Origin: COMBO-56-21 sp041559015
Lineage (GTDB): Archaea; Thermoplasmatota; Thermoplasmata; UBA10834
Length of the DNA: 33,861 bases
NCBI GenBank assembly: GCA_041559015.1
Contig: JBFFED010000015.1
Coordinates: 1-33,861 of the forward strand
Direction of reading: 5' to 3'
Positions 10,051-17,449 of the stretch are shown one piece after another. The notes under the pieces are model-generated. The model saw only the letters and a list, made by a program, of their open reading frames with translations, did not search any database and was not told the DNA's origin. The position numbers were made by a program, and so were the translations under genes. Every line of letters starts with the position of its first letter. Position 1 is the stretch's first letter.

Positions 10051-11061
10051 CTACATCGCACTCTCCTTTGACATGTTCCATATGACGAAGATGAACCCGA
10101 ACTGCGAGACCGGGATCATCCCGAGCACAATGACATAGAGCATGAGAACCATGAAGTCCGGATCTCCCCCTCCGACTATCGCCATGATGGCCAGGATGAG
10201 CACCAGGAACAGGGGGAACGCCACGACGACCGTGACGAACGACTCGGCCAGCATGCCCAGCGTCTCCATCTGCGACTTGAGCGCCAGCTTGTTCTCTTTC
10301 TGGTACTCCTCCGCCTTCAGGAGGAAGTAGGGCTTCAGCTGGCCGCCGGAGGTCGAGGTCGTGATGACGCCCTGGAGGAAGTCCTGGAACTTCGCGGAAG
10401 GCGATCTCCTCGCAGCCTTCTTGATTGCGCTGAGTATGTCAGACCCAAGGAGCTCGGTGTCCCTTGTGATCCAAGCGGCCTCCTGGCTTATCTCGCCGTA
10501 GACCTTCTGCCTCGAGAGTTCCTTGAATATGACATCGATGTTGACGTCAGCAGAGGCCATGGCCGATATGAAGCTCATCGCAGCGGCTATCCTCTTGTCA
10601 ATATCCCTGGCCCTGGCCTTGGCCTTGGACCCTGGAGTTCCCAGCAACAGGAAGTATGCCATCAGGGGCAACAGGCCGATCGCGAGGGCCGATATCATGA
10701 CCCTGAGCACGATACCGACTCCGAGGAGGCCGAATATGACCACGCCGAGCACGATGGCGATTACGACGCCCACGATGGCCGTCACCAGGGTCGCCATGAG
10801 CACGTAGGCCATGTACTCCTCGGGCCTGATCTTCATGTGCGCTTTGAGCAGCAGATCATCCAGAGATTGCAGCTGAGCCGTCTTCTTCTTGGCGTACTTG
10901 CCCATGGTGCGCCAGGCGAGGTCCTGGAAGGGCGACAGTTTGATGTATTCAGGCGCGGACCCCTTCACCATCCTGATGGTGTGGGGACCGATGCTCTCGC
11001 TACCAGCGGTGGTCTTGGTCTTGAGGTACTGGGAGGGCTTGACGTCGAGCCTGTCAAACAT
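10051..11061 (-). CDS. Type II secretion F-domain membrane protein (TadB/FlaJ-like), first of pair
   Basis: 336 residues from the ATG at 11061; a GTG at 11088 would add nine residues and overlap the upstream ATPase gene by 17 bp, and a GGAGGTG sequence lies right there, so the start is uncertain. Membrane spans are visible at VLMATLVTAIVGVVIAIVLG and the following VVIFGLLGVGIVLRVMISAL, then a cytosolic F-domain (DIDKRIAAAMSFISAMASADVN and IFKELSRQKVYGEIS) and three C-terminal spans (VTVVVAFPLFLVLILAIMAI and PDFMVLMLYVIVLGMIPVS). It should pair with the product of 9118-10050 as the membrane platform of the pilus machine. Position between the two ATPase genes fits a single assembly complex. Confidence 0.87.
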   Translation of the reverse strand: MFDRLDVKPSQYLKTKTTAGSESIGPHTIRMVKGSAPEYIKLSPFQDLAWRTMGKYAKKKTAQLQSLDDLLLKAHMKIRPEEYMAYVLMATLVTAIVGVVIAIVLGVVIFGLLGVGIVLRVMISALAIGLLPLMAYFLLLGTPGSKAKARARDIDKRIAAAMSFISAMASADVNIDVIFKELSRQKVYGEISQEAAWITRDTELLGSDILSAIKKAARRSPSAKFQDFLQGVITTSTSGGQLKPYFLLKAEEYQKENKLALKSQMETLGMLAESFVTVVVAFPLFLVLILAIMAIVGGGDPDFMVLMLYVIVLGMIPVSQFGFIFVIWNMSKESAM

Positions 11062-11071
11062 ATCGGATACT

Positions 11072-12832
11072 TCAGGCAGGTGCAACACCTCCGAGCGCTT
11101 GGGCCATGGTCATCTTCGGGGCCATCGCCTGCATCTCCTTCCTGACCATGTCCGCTGCGATCTTGGGGTCCTTGTAGTAAGTCCTTATCAGGTTCCAGAT
11201 GTCCTGGTGGTCGGTCATGTCCTTCGCGACCATGAACTTCACGATATCCACCCTCCGCTCGAACTCCTGCTGGAGCTCTTCGTGCGTCAGGTTCTTCATC
11301 TCCATTATCTTGTCGAAAAGGAAGCTGTGGCCCTTGAATATGAACTTGTCAGAGGCCTGGTCCCACTCGTAGACAGTGTTGCTGATGAGCTCGTTCGTCT
11401 CGGGCTCGAAACCGACGATCTCTATCAGCTGCTTGATCCTCCTGACCATGTCCATGCCCACTCTCGCATGCGTCTGTATGATGACGTTCCTCAGGGCTGT
11501 CAGCAGAATCCTCGGGCAGTTGATCGGCGGGTTCTCGAGCCTGTTCACCATGCCTTTGACGCTGTCCGCGTGCATGGTCGAGTAGGTGGTGTGGCCAGTG
11601 GCCATCGCCTGGAACATCGTGTAGGTCTCCTTTCCTCTGACCTCACCGACGATGATGTAGTTGGGTCTCTGCCTCAATGCGGCCCTGACCAGATCGTACA
11701 TGTCGATCTCGCCCGCGGCCTTTCCGTCCGGCCCGCGCTCACCCACGCCCGATCTGGTCGTGCCGGGGATCCAGTTCTCGTGGGGTAGGTTGATCTCCCT
11801 GGTGTCCTCCATCGTGACGACCTTCGCGCCTGGGGGAATGAACAAGGCGGTCGCGTTCAGTGTCGCAGTCTTACCGCTGGCGGTCCCTCCGCAGATGATT
11901 GCCGACTCCCCATGCTCCACACTGAGCCACATGTAGGCGACGATCTCCGGGGAGGCCGTGCCGTACTTGATCAGCTCAACTGGGGTGAAAGGCTTCTCCT
12001 TGAACCGCCTGATCGTGAACGACGCGCCCCTGGTGGTGACCTCGCGCGCGTATGTGGCCTGCACTCTGTGCCCCTCAGACGTCGTGCCATCCAGTATCGG
12101 GTTGGACACCGAGAGCTGCTTGCCGCATCTCTGGCCGAGGTTGACCACGAAGGAGTTGAGGTCGTTCTCATCCTCGAAGGTTATGTTGGTCTTGATGGAC
12201 TCGAACTTGTTGTGGAAGACGAACAGCGGTATGCCCACACCGTCGCATGAAACATCCTCCACATGCAGGTCGTTCATGAGGGCGTCTATTGGACCGTAGC
12301 CCACGAAGTCCCTCGATATGAAGTAGCTTATCTTGTCTTTCGATATCGGCTCGATGCTGAGTCCGCGGGACTTGATGTAGCTGTCCACGCTCTTCTCGAG
12401 GTAGGTCTTCTTGTCCATGACCGTGAGCTTCTCCCACTCGTACTCCAGGGTCTTCTCGAGGGTCTCCTTGATGAGTTTCAGGAGTTCCTCCTCATCCTCT
12501 GTCAGGACGGGCTCAATCACGCTGAGCATGAACTCGCTCGTGGCCGAGTTGTAAGTCACTCTGACGTAGCTGAACGGATCGACGACTGGGTAGAACCCCT
12601 CCTCGCGTATGTCGGGGTCTGTGATGTGCGGGATCTCCGTGTACACAGAGCCCCTCCCACGGCTCCAGTCCTTCCTCCTGGCAGCGGCGCCCCTGGGATA
12701 CTTGACGCTCACGGGCTCGGACTTGAGCTTGGCAATCGCCCCGACCCAGCCCTGGTACATCCTCTGGCCCATCGGCATCTTAGGCCCCTTCACCGTCTCG
12801 TCGATCCTCATCTTCGGTTGAGCTTCAGCCAT
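11072..12832 (-). CDS. Type II/IV secretion ATPase (TadA/FlaI/GspE family), copy 2
   Basis: 586 residues from the ATG at 12832, chosen because GAGGTGG lies 6 nt upstream; a TTG at 12847 overlapping the previous stop is less likely. Motifs: Walker A GGTASGKTA (Lys about 321), Asp box TMEDTREI, Walker B IIVGEVRGKET, His box YSTMHADS. The pre-core phrase SRDFVGYGPIDALMNDLHVED is shared with the paralogue at 7409-9112, and the two align through most of their length. The N-terminal 70 residues are basic (PRGAAARRKDWSRGRGS) and differ from copy 1, so each may dock differently. It is the second gene of the operon, immediately after the pilin-like gene. Archaeal pilus loci normally carry one such ATPase; two in one operon is notable. 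Cytosolic, membrane-associated. Confidence 0.93.
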   Translation of the reverse strand: MAEAQPKMRIDETVKGPKMPMGQRMYQGWVGAIAKLKSEPVSVKYPRGAAARRKDWSRGRGSVYTEIPHITDPDIREEGFYPVVDPFSYVRVTYNSATSEFMLSVIEPVLTEDEEELLKLIKETLEKTLEYEWEKLTVMDKKTYLEKSVDSYIKSRGLSIEPISKDKISYFISRDFVGYGPIDALMNDLHVEDVSCDGVGIPLFVFHNKFESIKTNITFEDENDLNSFVVNLGQRCGKQLSVSNPILDGTTSEGHRVQATYAREVTTRGASFTIRRFKEKPFTPVELIKYGTASPEIVAYMWLSVEHGESAIICGGTASGKTATLNATALFIPPGAKVVTMEDTREINLPHENWIPGTTRSGVGERGPDGKAAGEIDMYDLVRAALRQRPNYIIVGEVRGKETYTMFQAMATGHTTYSTMHADSVKGMVNRLENPPINCPRILLTALRNVIIQTHARVGMDMVRRIKQLIEIVGFEPETNELISNTVYEWDQASDKFIFKGHSFLFDKIMEMKNLTHEELQQEFERRVDIVKFMVAKDMTDHQDIWNLIRTYYKDPKIAADMVRKEMQAMAPKMTMAQALGGVAPA

Positions 12833-12843
12833 CTTGTCCCACC

Positions 12844-13848
12844 TCAAAGCCTGAGTTCACCTATCGAGAGCTTCACAGTTGCCCGGGTGTGATCCAGTAT
12901 GGTCACATCATCGATGGTGATCGTCAGCGAGTAGTAGTTCCTGCTCTTCAGCTCGAACGAGTGAAGGAGAGGTTCGGATATGGTGAACCCGTCCCCTGTG
13001 GTCATGTCAGCGGTGCCGTTGAGTGCGTTCATGAAGTAGTCGTACCAGGCCCATCCGTGCTTTGTGAATATCTGGATGGTCAGCTGCGTCCCGTCGTTGT
13101 TTGTGTAGGGCGTCGTTCCTGCGTACTGGAGCTCAGCGTATACCCCCTTCGAGCCAGTGCCGCCGATGGTCACGTTGCTGCCGTACATGGAGACCTGGGT
13201 CATCATCACCACCCTCTGGGGATTGGAAATGGTTCCCAGGTTCCTGACGAGGAATTGTGGGCCGGCTACGACGAACTCGCCGTCAGTCTGGTTGACTATC
13301 ACGGCGCCGTTCTCATATGCCAGGTGCTGCTCGACGAAGTATCTGTTGGGACAGTACAGGTCAAGGTTGCCCCCGGACTTGCCGTCGTTCGCGGGCCCGA
13401 GGACCAGGCTCTGGTCAGTTGTCTCGGACTTGTACGTGTAAGTGACGTTGAACCACGGGACCATCAGGCTCCCTATGGGCATGAACGACAGAATGCCCGC
13501 AGTGCCGGCGGCAAAGACCGGGATTCCGTCTGAGCTCAGCGTGATCGGGACGAATATGGGCGCTGGCGCGATCAGGCTGTTCGCGGAATTGGAAATCGTT
13601 ATGTCTATCTGGGATTTCAGGGACGCGAACTGCTGGGTCACCTGGGCCATGTGAGAACTCTCGTTGTCGCTCATCCACACAGGCACGAACTGGTTCGTGA
13701 ACATCCCGAAGAATGTCAGGAAAACGAGCAACGCCATGATAGTGCCGACTGTCGCGGCGACACCCTCGTCATCCCACCGAGGAGATTTCTTGATTCTTTC
13801 GCCGGTCGATTCCGCAGAATAGTGTACTCGCTGGGGGGACAAAGGCAT
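12844..13848 (-). CDS. Pilin-like single-span surface protein heading the pilus operon
   Basis: 334 residues. A basic N-terminus of about 30 residues (ERIKKSPRWDDEG) precedes one hydrophobic helix (VAATVGTIMALLVFLTFFGM) and an external Ser/Thr/Asn/Tyr-rich, beta-strand domain with no cysteine cluster. The form charged-residue, Gly, then V-A-A-T-V-G-T-I resembles the class III signal of archaeal type IV pilins, where a prepilin peptidase cuts before the hydrophobic helix; at 334 residues it is longer than most pilins and could be a tip or minor pilin. It is the first gene of the operon, with a TATA element at 13896-13906 and GGTGGTAGG just before its ATG. No prepilin peptidase gene is in the window. 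Assignment rests on N-terminal shape and operon position rather than sequence match. Confidence 0.7.
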   Translation of the reverse strand: MPLSPQRVHYSAESTGERIKKSPRWDDEGVAATVGTIMALLVFLTFFGMFTNQFVPVWMSDNESSHMAQVTQQFASLKSQIDITISNSANSLIAPAPIFVPITLSSDGIPVFAAGTAGILSFMPIGSLMVPWFNVTYTYKSETTDQSLVLGPANDGKSGGNLDLYCPNRYFVEQHLAYENGAVIVNQTDGEFVVAGPQFLVRNLGTISNPQRVVMMTQVSMYGSNVTIGGTGSKGVYAELQYAGTTPYTNNDGTQLTIQIFTKHGWAWYDYFMNALNGTADMTTGDGFTISEPLLHSFELKSRNYYSLTITIDDVTILDHTRATVKLSIGELRL

Positions 13849-13895
13849 CCTACCACCAAACAGGGGTTTCGAAGCAAACTAATCAGCGCCTGGAA

Positions 13896-13906
13896 CATAT
13901 TTAATA
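13896..13906 (-). promoter_or_regulatory. TATA element of the pilus operon
   Basis: Read on the minus strand the sequence is TATTAAATATG, close to the archaeal TTTAWATA box. It lies about 50 nt before the ATG at 13848, giving an expected start of transcription near 13875. The plus-strand reading (CATATTTAATA) could also serve a plus-strand transcript starting near 13930, just ahead of the inverted-repeat structure at 13943-14000. Confidence 0.6.
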
Positions 13907-13942
13907 CTGTCGTTTCTGCTATCGTGCCAACGACTGCTGTGG

Positions 13943-14000
13943 GTCGGGAGAAACAGTCGGTCTGGCGGACACCGATCCCGACGCATCCGGGGCGGATGCG
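13943..14000. other. Compact nested inverted repeats; possible structured RNA
   Basis: GTCGGGA (13943-13949) pairs with TCCCGAC (13976-13982). Inside it, TCGGT (13957-13961) pairs with ACCGA (13971-13975), stacking directly on the outer stem. Adjoining it, CGCATCCG (13982-13989) and CGGATGCG (13993-14000) form a perfect 8-bp stem with a GGG loop. All three stems are exact. The block sits in the 263-nt gap between the pilus operon promoter and the tRNA-Phe promoter and contains no convincing coding frame. It may be a small RNA, a protein-binding DNA site or a transcript end; nothing in the sequence settles this. Confidence 0.4.
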
Positions 14001-14073
14001 ACGCGCAGACCGCGGAAGGGCCGACCCTGATTCTCGCATACCTCCGAGGCGGCACCCCGGAGCCCGCCAAGGC

Positions 14074-14081
14074 TTAATATA
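14074..14081 (+). promoter_or_regulatory. TATA element of tRNA-Phe
   Basis: TTAATATA lies 31-38 nt upstream of the first tRNA base, giving a start of transcription near 14104, a few bases before the mature 5' end. This is the usual arrangement for an archaeal tRNA gene transcribed alone. Confidence 0.65.
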
Positions 14082-14111
14082 TGGTGTGCGTAACTTGACC
14101 TCTGCCCCGAT

Positions 14112-14187
14112 GCCGTGGTAACTCAGTTGGGAGAGTGCAAGACTGAAGATCTTGAAGTCGCTGGTTCAAGTCCGGCCCACGGCACCA
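14112..14187 (+). tRNA. tRNA-Phe (anticodon GAA), CCA encoded
   Basis: A full cloverleaf can be drawn. Acceptor stem GCCGTGG (14112-14118) pairs perfectly with CCACGGC (14177-14183), followed by discriminator A and an encoded CCA (14185-14187). D arm ACTC/GAGT spans 14121-14136. Anticodon stem CAAGA/TCTTG encloses loop CTGAAGA with anticodon GAA at 14145-14147. T arm GCTGG/CCGGC encloses TTCAAGT. There is no intron, and the variable loop is short (AAGTC). It decodes UUC and UUU. A short inverted repeat (CCTC at 14201 and GAGG at 14212) follows. Confidence 0.97.
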
Positions 14188-14220
14188 TCGAATCTCCAAG
14201 CCTCTCTAATCGAGGGATAG

Positions 14221-14228
14221 ATTAAATT
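14221..14228 (+). promoter_or_regulatory. TATA element for the 143-residue conserved protein
   Basis: ATTAAATT lies about 45 nt before the ATG at 14270 and predicts transcription start near 14250. A purine-rich stretch (GAGGGGGAGAAAGG) between them can act as ribosome-binding site. Confidence 0.45.
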
Positions 14229-14269
14229 GCCATGACGCTCTTTGAGCCGTCCGAGGGGGAGAAAGGCGG

Positions 14270-14701
14270 ATGCCCATCAAATCTTTCGAGCTCATCGGAA
14301 TCGATGCGAAGAGGTTCTCAAAGCTGGGCGAGAGGATCGCTCATCTGAGGGTGGACCACAACACTGCTGTAACGGGCGTGAACGCTGTCTCCGACCGCGA
14401 GGTCCAGCTGGATTTCAGGTTCACCGTAAGCTACGTGGGCGTGGGCGTGATCAAGATCGAGGGAAAGGTCATGTGGGACGGCGAGGCCAAGGAGATCGCC
14501 TCCAACTGGTCCAAGACGAACGCCCTGCCGAACGAGGTCTTCGGGCCGATACTCCAGGCGATATTCACCAACTGCCTTCCCGCCGCGGTTGTGACCGCGA
14601 GGGACCTTGCCCTCCCGCCTCCGATACCTCCCCCTCAGGTTCAGGCGGGCAAGATGCCGAAACCGATGTCGAAGGACACCCGTTCGATGGAAGTCGCGTG
14701 A
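14270..14701 (+). CDS. Small conserved archaeal protein of unknown function, SecB-like pattern
   Basis: 143 residues. The start is the ATG at 14270 after GGGGGAGAAAGGCGG; an overlapping frame beginning at 14242 has Arg/Gly-rich non-protein-like composition and is discarded. The product shows alternating beta strands (REVQLDFRFTVSYVGVGVIKIEGKV broken into about three strands) and then a helical part (EVFGPILQAIFTNCLPAAVVTARDLA). It ends with a proline run (LPPPIPPPQ) and a charged tail. The order of long antiparallel strands, a helical hairpin and a terminal LPPP run recalls SecB-type chaperones, but I could not confirm this and give no function. Cytosolic: no signal or membrane span. It is transcribed alone, convergent with the KaiC-like gene 42 nt downstream. 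Confidence 0.75.
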   Translation: MPIKSFELIGIDAKRFSKLGERIAHLRVDHNTAVTGVNAVSDREVQLDFRFTVSYVGVGVIKIEGKVMWDGEAKEIASNWSKTNALPNEVFGPILQAIFTNCLPAAVVTARDLALPPPIPPPQVQAGKMPKPMSKDTRSMEVA

Positions 14702-14743
14702 GCGTTGGGCTGTGGCAGCTCCGCAGTGGGCATCGGCGCCCCG

Positions 14744-17155
14744 TCACCTTATGTGATCGAGCGAGAACGAGCCGATGGTGACGTTCGCCTTAGTGGAGGT
14801 GTACCTGACGAACGCCCTGGACTGGACGTCGCATATGCCTTTGACGGAAAGGAAGGTGTTCAGGTTCTCGATCTTGAACTCTATCATGCCGTCCATGAGG
14901 GAGCCGATCATCTGTATCTCCTGCTCCCCGTGTACGCCCTTCTCTATCGTGTACATCGCGACGGCCCTGTCCCTCTTCCTCCTGCCCACCACAGGGCTGA
15001 GGAACCTGAAGGCAGTCGCAGGGTCGAGATACGCGATGAGGGTGGATATCGACCTGAACGCCACGCGGTAGTACTCGTGCTTCTCCTTCAGCATCTTCGC
15101 GGCGTTCTCGACCGCCTTCTGTATCGATTCGTAGTCAGTGGGCGATTCGACGTACTCGGTTAACTCGTCCTGCGAGTCGTCGCCCATGCTCCTCGAGTAT
15201 GCGTCGACGTACCTCACGAGCCCGAGCTTCTCGTACTCGTCGTAGCCAGAGACGACGAACTGCATCTCCTCGCGTATCTCCTTGGGTGACTTCTCCGTGA
15301 GGATCCAGATGGCAGGTACTCCTTTCTTGAGCCCCTCGGCGATGAAGACGCTGACCAGGACCTCCTTGCCTGTGAATGGAGGGCCATAGATCAGGACATT
15401 CGAGCTGAACGGGATGCCGCCCATGAGCAGGTCGTCCAGTCTGGTCGTCCCTGTCTTCACCTTCTCCAGCTTCAGCTCGATCAGCCGGTCCTGCTCCCTC
15501 TTCTCTATCTCCTCCGTGATGACGCCTTGCTCCCTCATCCGGAGCTCCTCTTCCTTGATCGCGAGGTACTTCTCCTTGGCCCGGATCTCCTCCTCCTTCG
15601 CGGTCACCTCCGACTGGAGCTCCTCGAGTCGCTTCTTGAGCGTCAGCTCGTCCTGCGAGGACAGTTCGGCCTTGGTCTGGGAGACTCTCTTCTGCTCCTC
15701 CTGGAGCAGGCGTTCTCTGAACATGAGGTCCTCTTCTCGCCTGAGCATCTCCTCTTCCTTGTATTTCATGGGCTCCTTGAGTTTGTTGAGCTCGTCGTCG
15801 CGCATCTTGAGTTCGTCCCTCAGGCGCCTGACGTCCTGCTCTCTGACAGCCAGGAGGCGTTCAGCCTTCTGGGCCTCCTCGAGCTTGCGCATGATCTCAT
15901 CGTCGATGCCCTGTCCGCCTCCTCCGCCCGCGATCTTCAGCATGTCCTCCTTCTGCTTTATCTCGACCTGGGCGGCCGCGAGCTGCGCCTCGGCTTCCTG
16001 GGCTCTGGACAGGTACTCAGTCTCCCTCTTGGCCGCTTCCTGGAGTCTCTGCGACATCTCCGTCGTCATCATCCCGGGGGCCGCAGCGGATGTCGAGAGC
16101 GAGCCCTGGCTCAGCGCCTCCTCCTTGGCAAGGAGGTGCTTCTTCATCGCATCGAGCTGTGCCCTCTCCTCGGCCAACTGCAGCTCGCGCTGTTTCAGCT
16201 CCTGGTCGCCTGGCGGGTGCTCGTCGACCTTGCCATCGAGCTCCCTCTTCAGGGCCGAGACCACCTCCTCCAGCTGCATGATGCGCAGCTCGAGGGTCTC
16301 CCGGTTGGCCATCTCCGAGGCCAGCTTGTCCGCGAGCGTTGCGCTGTCCGCCTCCGAGCCCTGCTGGCTCTTGATGAATTTGATGACTGCTATGCTCCCT
16401 CGTTTCACGTTCTCCAGCTCTTCCTGGAACTCCTTGTTCCTGGCCCTCTCGGATTCCAGCTCGCCCCTCGCCTTAGCCAGCTCCTCGATGGTCTTCTGCG
16501 GGTCGAACTCCCCAGCCTCGAACTGCCTCAGCTTCTCCCGGAGTGTCTCCCGGAGCTGGATGAGCTCCGCCTCTCTTGCGAGGAGTTCGGTCGGGCCAAT
16601 GTCCTTGGCCCCCGCCTCTGCCCGTTTCGTCTCCTCCAGCCACACATTCACGTCGTGCTCTTCGCCTGAGAGCCACTTCACGAGCGAGTCGTCGCGGGAC
16701 GGCTCCCTCTCGACCGCCGTCGCCTCAGGCGTCGACTTGTCCCTGCCGGAGAGCCAATCATCGAGTCCCTCCTCCTCCCCGGAGAGCCATCCGGCGAGAG
16801 AGTCGTCTACGGGCCCGCCGATATCGTTCACGCCCTGGAGGATCCTGCTCGCGAGCCTCTCGCCTATGCCCTTGACGCCCGCAAGTTCCTCAAGCGAGGT
16901 ATTCTTGAGGTCGTTGATCGTATGATATCCAGCATCATAGAGTATCTCAGCCTTCGCATCGCCCACGCCAGGCACCTGCAAGAGTTCCTCAAGGTCCTTG
17001 TCCGACTCCTCGGAGTTGTCTTTGGAGTCGTCGGGCTGCGCCTCCTCCTGCTCGATGGGGCTGGAGCAGTGCTGGCACTTGGCCGAACCTTCCGGTGATT
17101 CGCGGCCGCATGCCCTGCATCTGACTGTGTTGTCCGGAGACTCCTTCTTGGGCAT
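14744..17155 (-). CDS. Zinc-ribbon / HhH / coiled-coil / KaiC-like ATPase fusion protein
   Basis: 803 residues in distinct blocks. Residues 13-30 form a zinc ribbon (CRACG, CQHC). Residues 57-110 carry two helix-hairpin-helix units (VPGVGDAKAEILYDAG; VKGIGERLASRI). Residues 118-175 hold a repeated acidic WLSGEE motif: LAGWLSGEEEG, LDDWLSGRD, LVKWLSGEEHD, VNVWLEE. Residues about 190-555 are a long Glu/Lys/Arg coiled coil. Residues about 557-803 form a RecA/KaiC-like domain opening with TTRLDDLLMGGIP. Its Walker A is GPPFTGKE (Lys 597), with Glu where Ser/Thr is usual. The strand that should end in the Walker B Asp reads YRVAFRSIST, with no acid, so ATP hydrolysis is doubtful. HhH and zinc ribbon suggest nucleic-acid contact; the coiled coil suggests a scaffold or SMC-like reach. 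Start at 17155 follows AGGAGAAGG. Cytosolic. Function unknown. Confidence 0.9.
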   Translation of the reverse strand: MPKKESPDNTVRCRACGRESPEGSAKCQHCSSPIEQEEAQPDDSKDNSEESDKDLEELLQVPGVGDAKAEILYDAGYHTINDLKNTSLEELAGVKGIGERLASRILQGVNDIGGPVDDSLAGWLSGEEEGLDDWLSGRDKSTPEATAVEREPSRDDSLVKWLSGEEHDVNVWLEETKRAEAGAKDIGPTELLAREAELIQLRETLREKLRQFEAGEFDPQKTIEELAKARGELESERARNKEFQEELENVKRGSIAVIKFIKSQQGSEADSATLADKLASEMANRETLELRIMQLEEVVSALKRELDGKVDEHPPGDQELKQRELQLAEERAQLDAMKKHLLAKEEALSQGSLSTSAAAPGMMTTEMSQRLQEAAKRETEYLSRAQEAEAQLAAAQVEIKQKEDMLKIAGGGGGQGIDDEIMRKLEEAQKAERLLAVREQDVRRLRDELKMRDDELNKLKEPMKYKEEEMLRREEDLMFRERLLQEEQKRVSQTKAELSSQDELTLKKRLEELQSEVTAKEEEIRAKEKYLAIKEEELRMREQGVITEEIEKREQDRLIELKLEKVKTGTTRLDDLLMGGIPFSSNVLIYGPPFTGKEVLVSVFIAEGLKKGVPAIWILTEKSPKEIREEMQFVVSGYDEYEKLGLVRYVDAYSRSMGDDSQDELTEYVESPTDYESIQKAVENAAKMLKEKHEYYRVAFRSISTLIAYLDPATAFRFLSPVVGRRKRDRAVAMYTIEKGVHGEQEIQMIGSLMDGMIEFKIENLNTFLSVKGICDVQSRAFVRYTSTKANVTIGSFSLDHIR

Positions 17156-17264
17156 TCCTTCTCCTGATGTGTCTGTTCGGGGAGTGCGAGGATAGCCTAA
17201 ACAGATTACGGTTCAAATACGAACCCGGCCTCAGGCCATCCCATTTCGTTCTAAATAGACCGGT

Positions 17265-17278
17265 CGAAATATATATAG
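17265..17278 (+). promoter_or_regulatory. BRE/TATA candidate upstream of hdrA-like gene
   Basis: CGAAATATATATAG reads as a BRE-like CGAAA followed by an AT-rich TATA core on the plus strand, with expected transcription start near 17300. It lies in a 294-nt gap between the divergent KaiC-like and HdrA-like genes. A second weaker element, GCAAATATTA at 17405-17414, is better spaced for the ATG at 17450. On the minus strand GTATTTGAAC at 17211-17220 could serve the KaiC-like gene. Confidence 0.5.
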
Positions 17279-17449
17279 TTACCCGAACTGGAATCGGCCC
17301 TGGGCAGTCGGGGGGCAGTGGTTTCATCGTCTCCTTCGATGGGCGCTCGTCTCCACGGATTCTCCCAAGGTAACACTCCCGGTGCACGTCTAGGAGGGCC
17401 GGAAGCAAATATTACTCTGCTAAGGCATTCTCCCTGCCGGATTACCCCG

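Noticed and set aside
7409..13848. Archaellum operon
   Set aside because: There is no archaellin set, FlaH, FlaF, FlaG or FlaC/D/E nearby, the FlaJ function is split into two proteins, and there are two ATPases. A non-archaellum pilus or secretion system fits better.
14242..14781. Plus-strand frame of 179 residues overlapping the small conserved protein
   Set aside because: Arg/Gly/Ser-rich, no motif, poor start context; the 14270-14701 frame has a good ribosome-binding site and protein-like strands and helices.
15414..16925. Long Ser-rich plus-strand frame of 503 residues
   Set aside because: It is the antisense of the Glu/Lys/Arg coiled coil of the KaiC-like protein; Ser/Leu/Arg bias is what GC-rich coiled-coil antisense yields.
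17318..17449. 44-residue N-terminal extension of HdrA from a GTG
   Set aside because: The extension has no HdrA-like sequence and spans an AT-rich promoter-like patch at 17405-17414; HdrA proteins begin a few residues before the first CxCG. The upstream TATA at 17269 keeps a small doubt.
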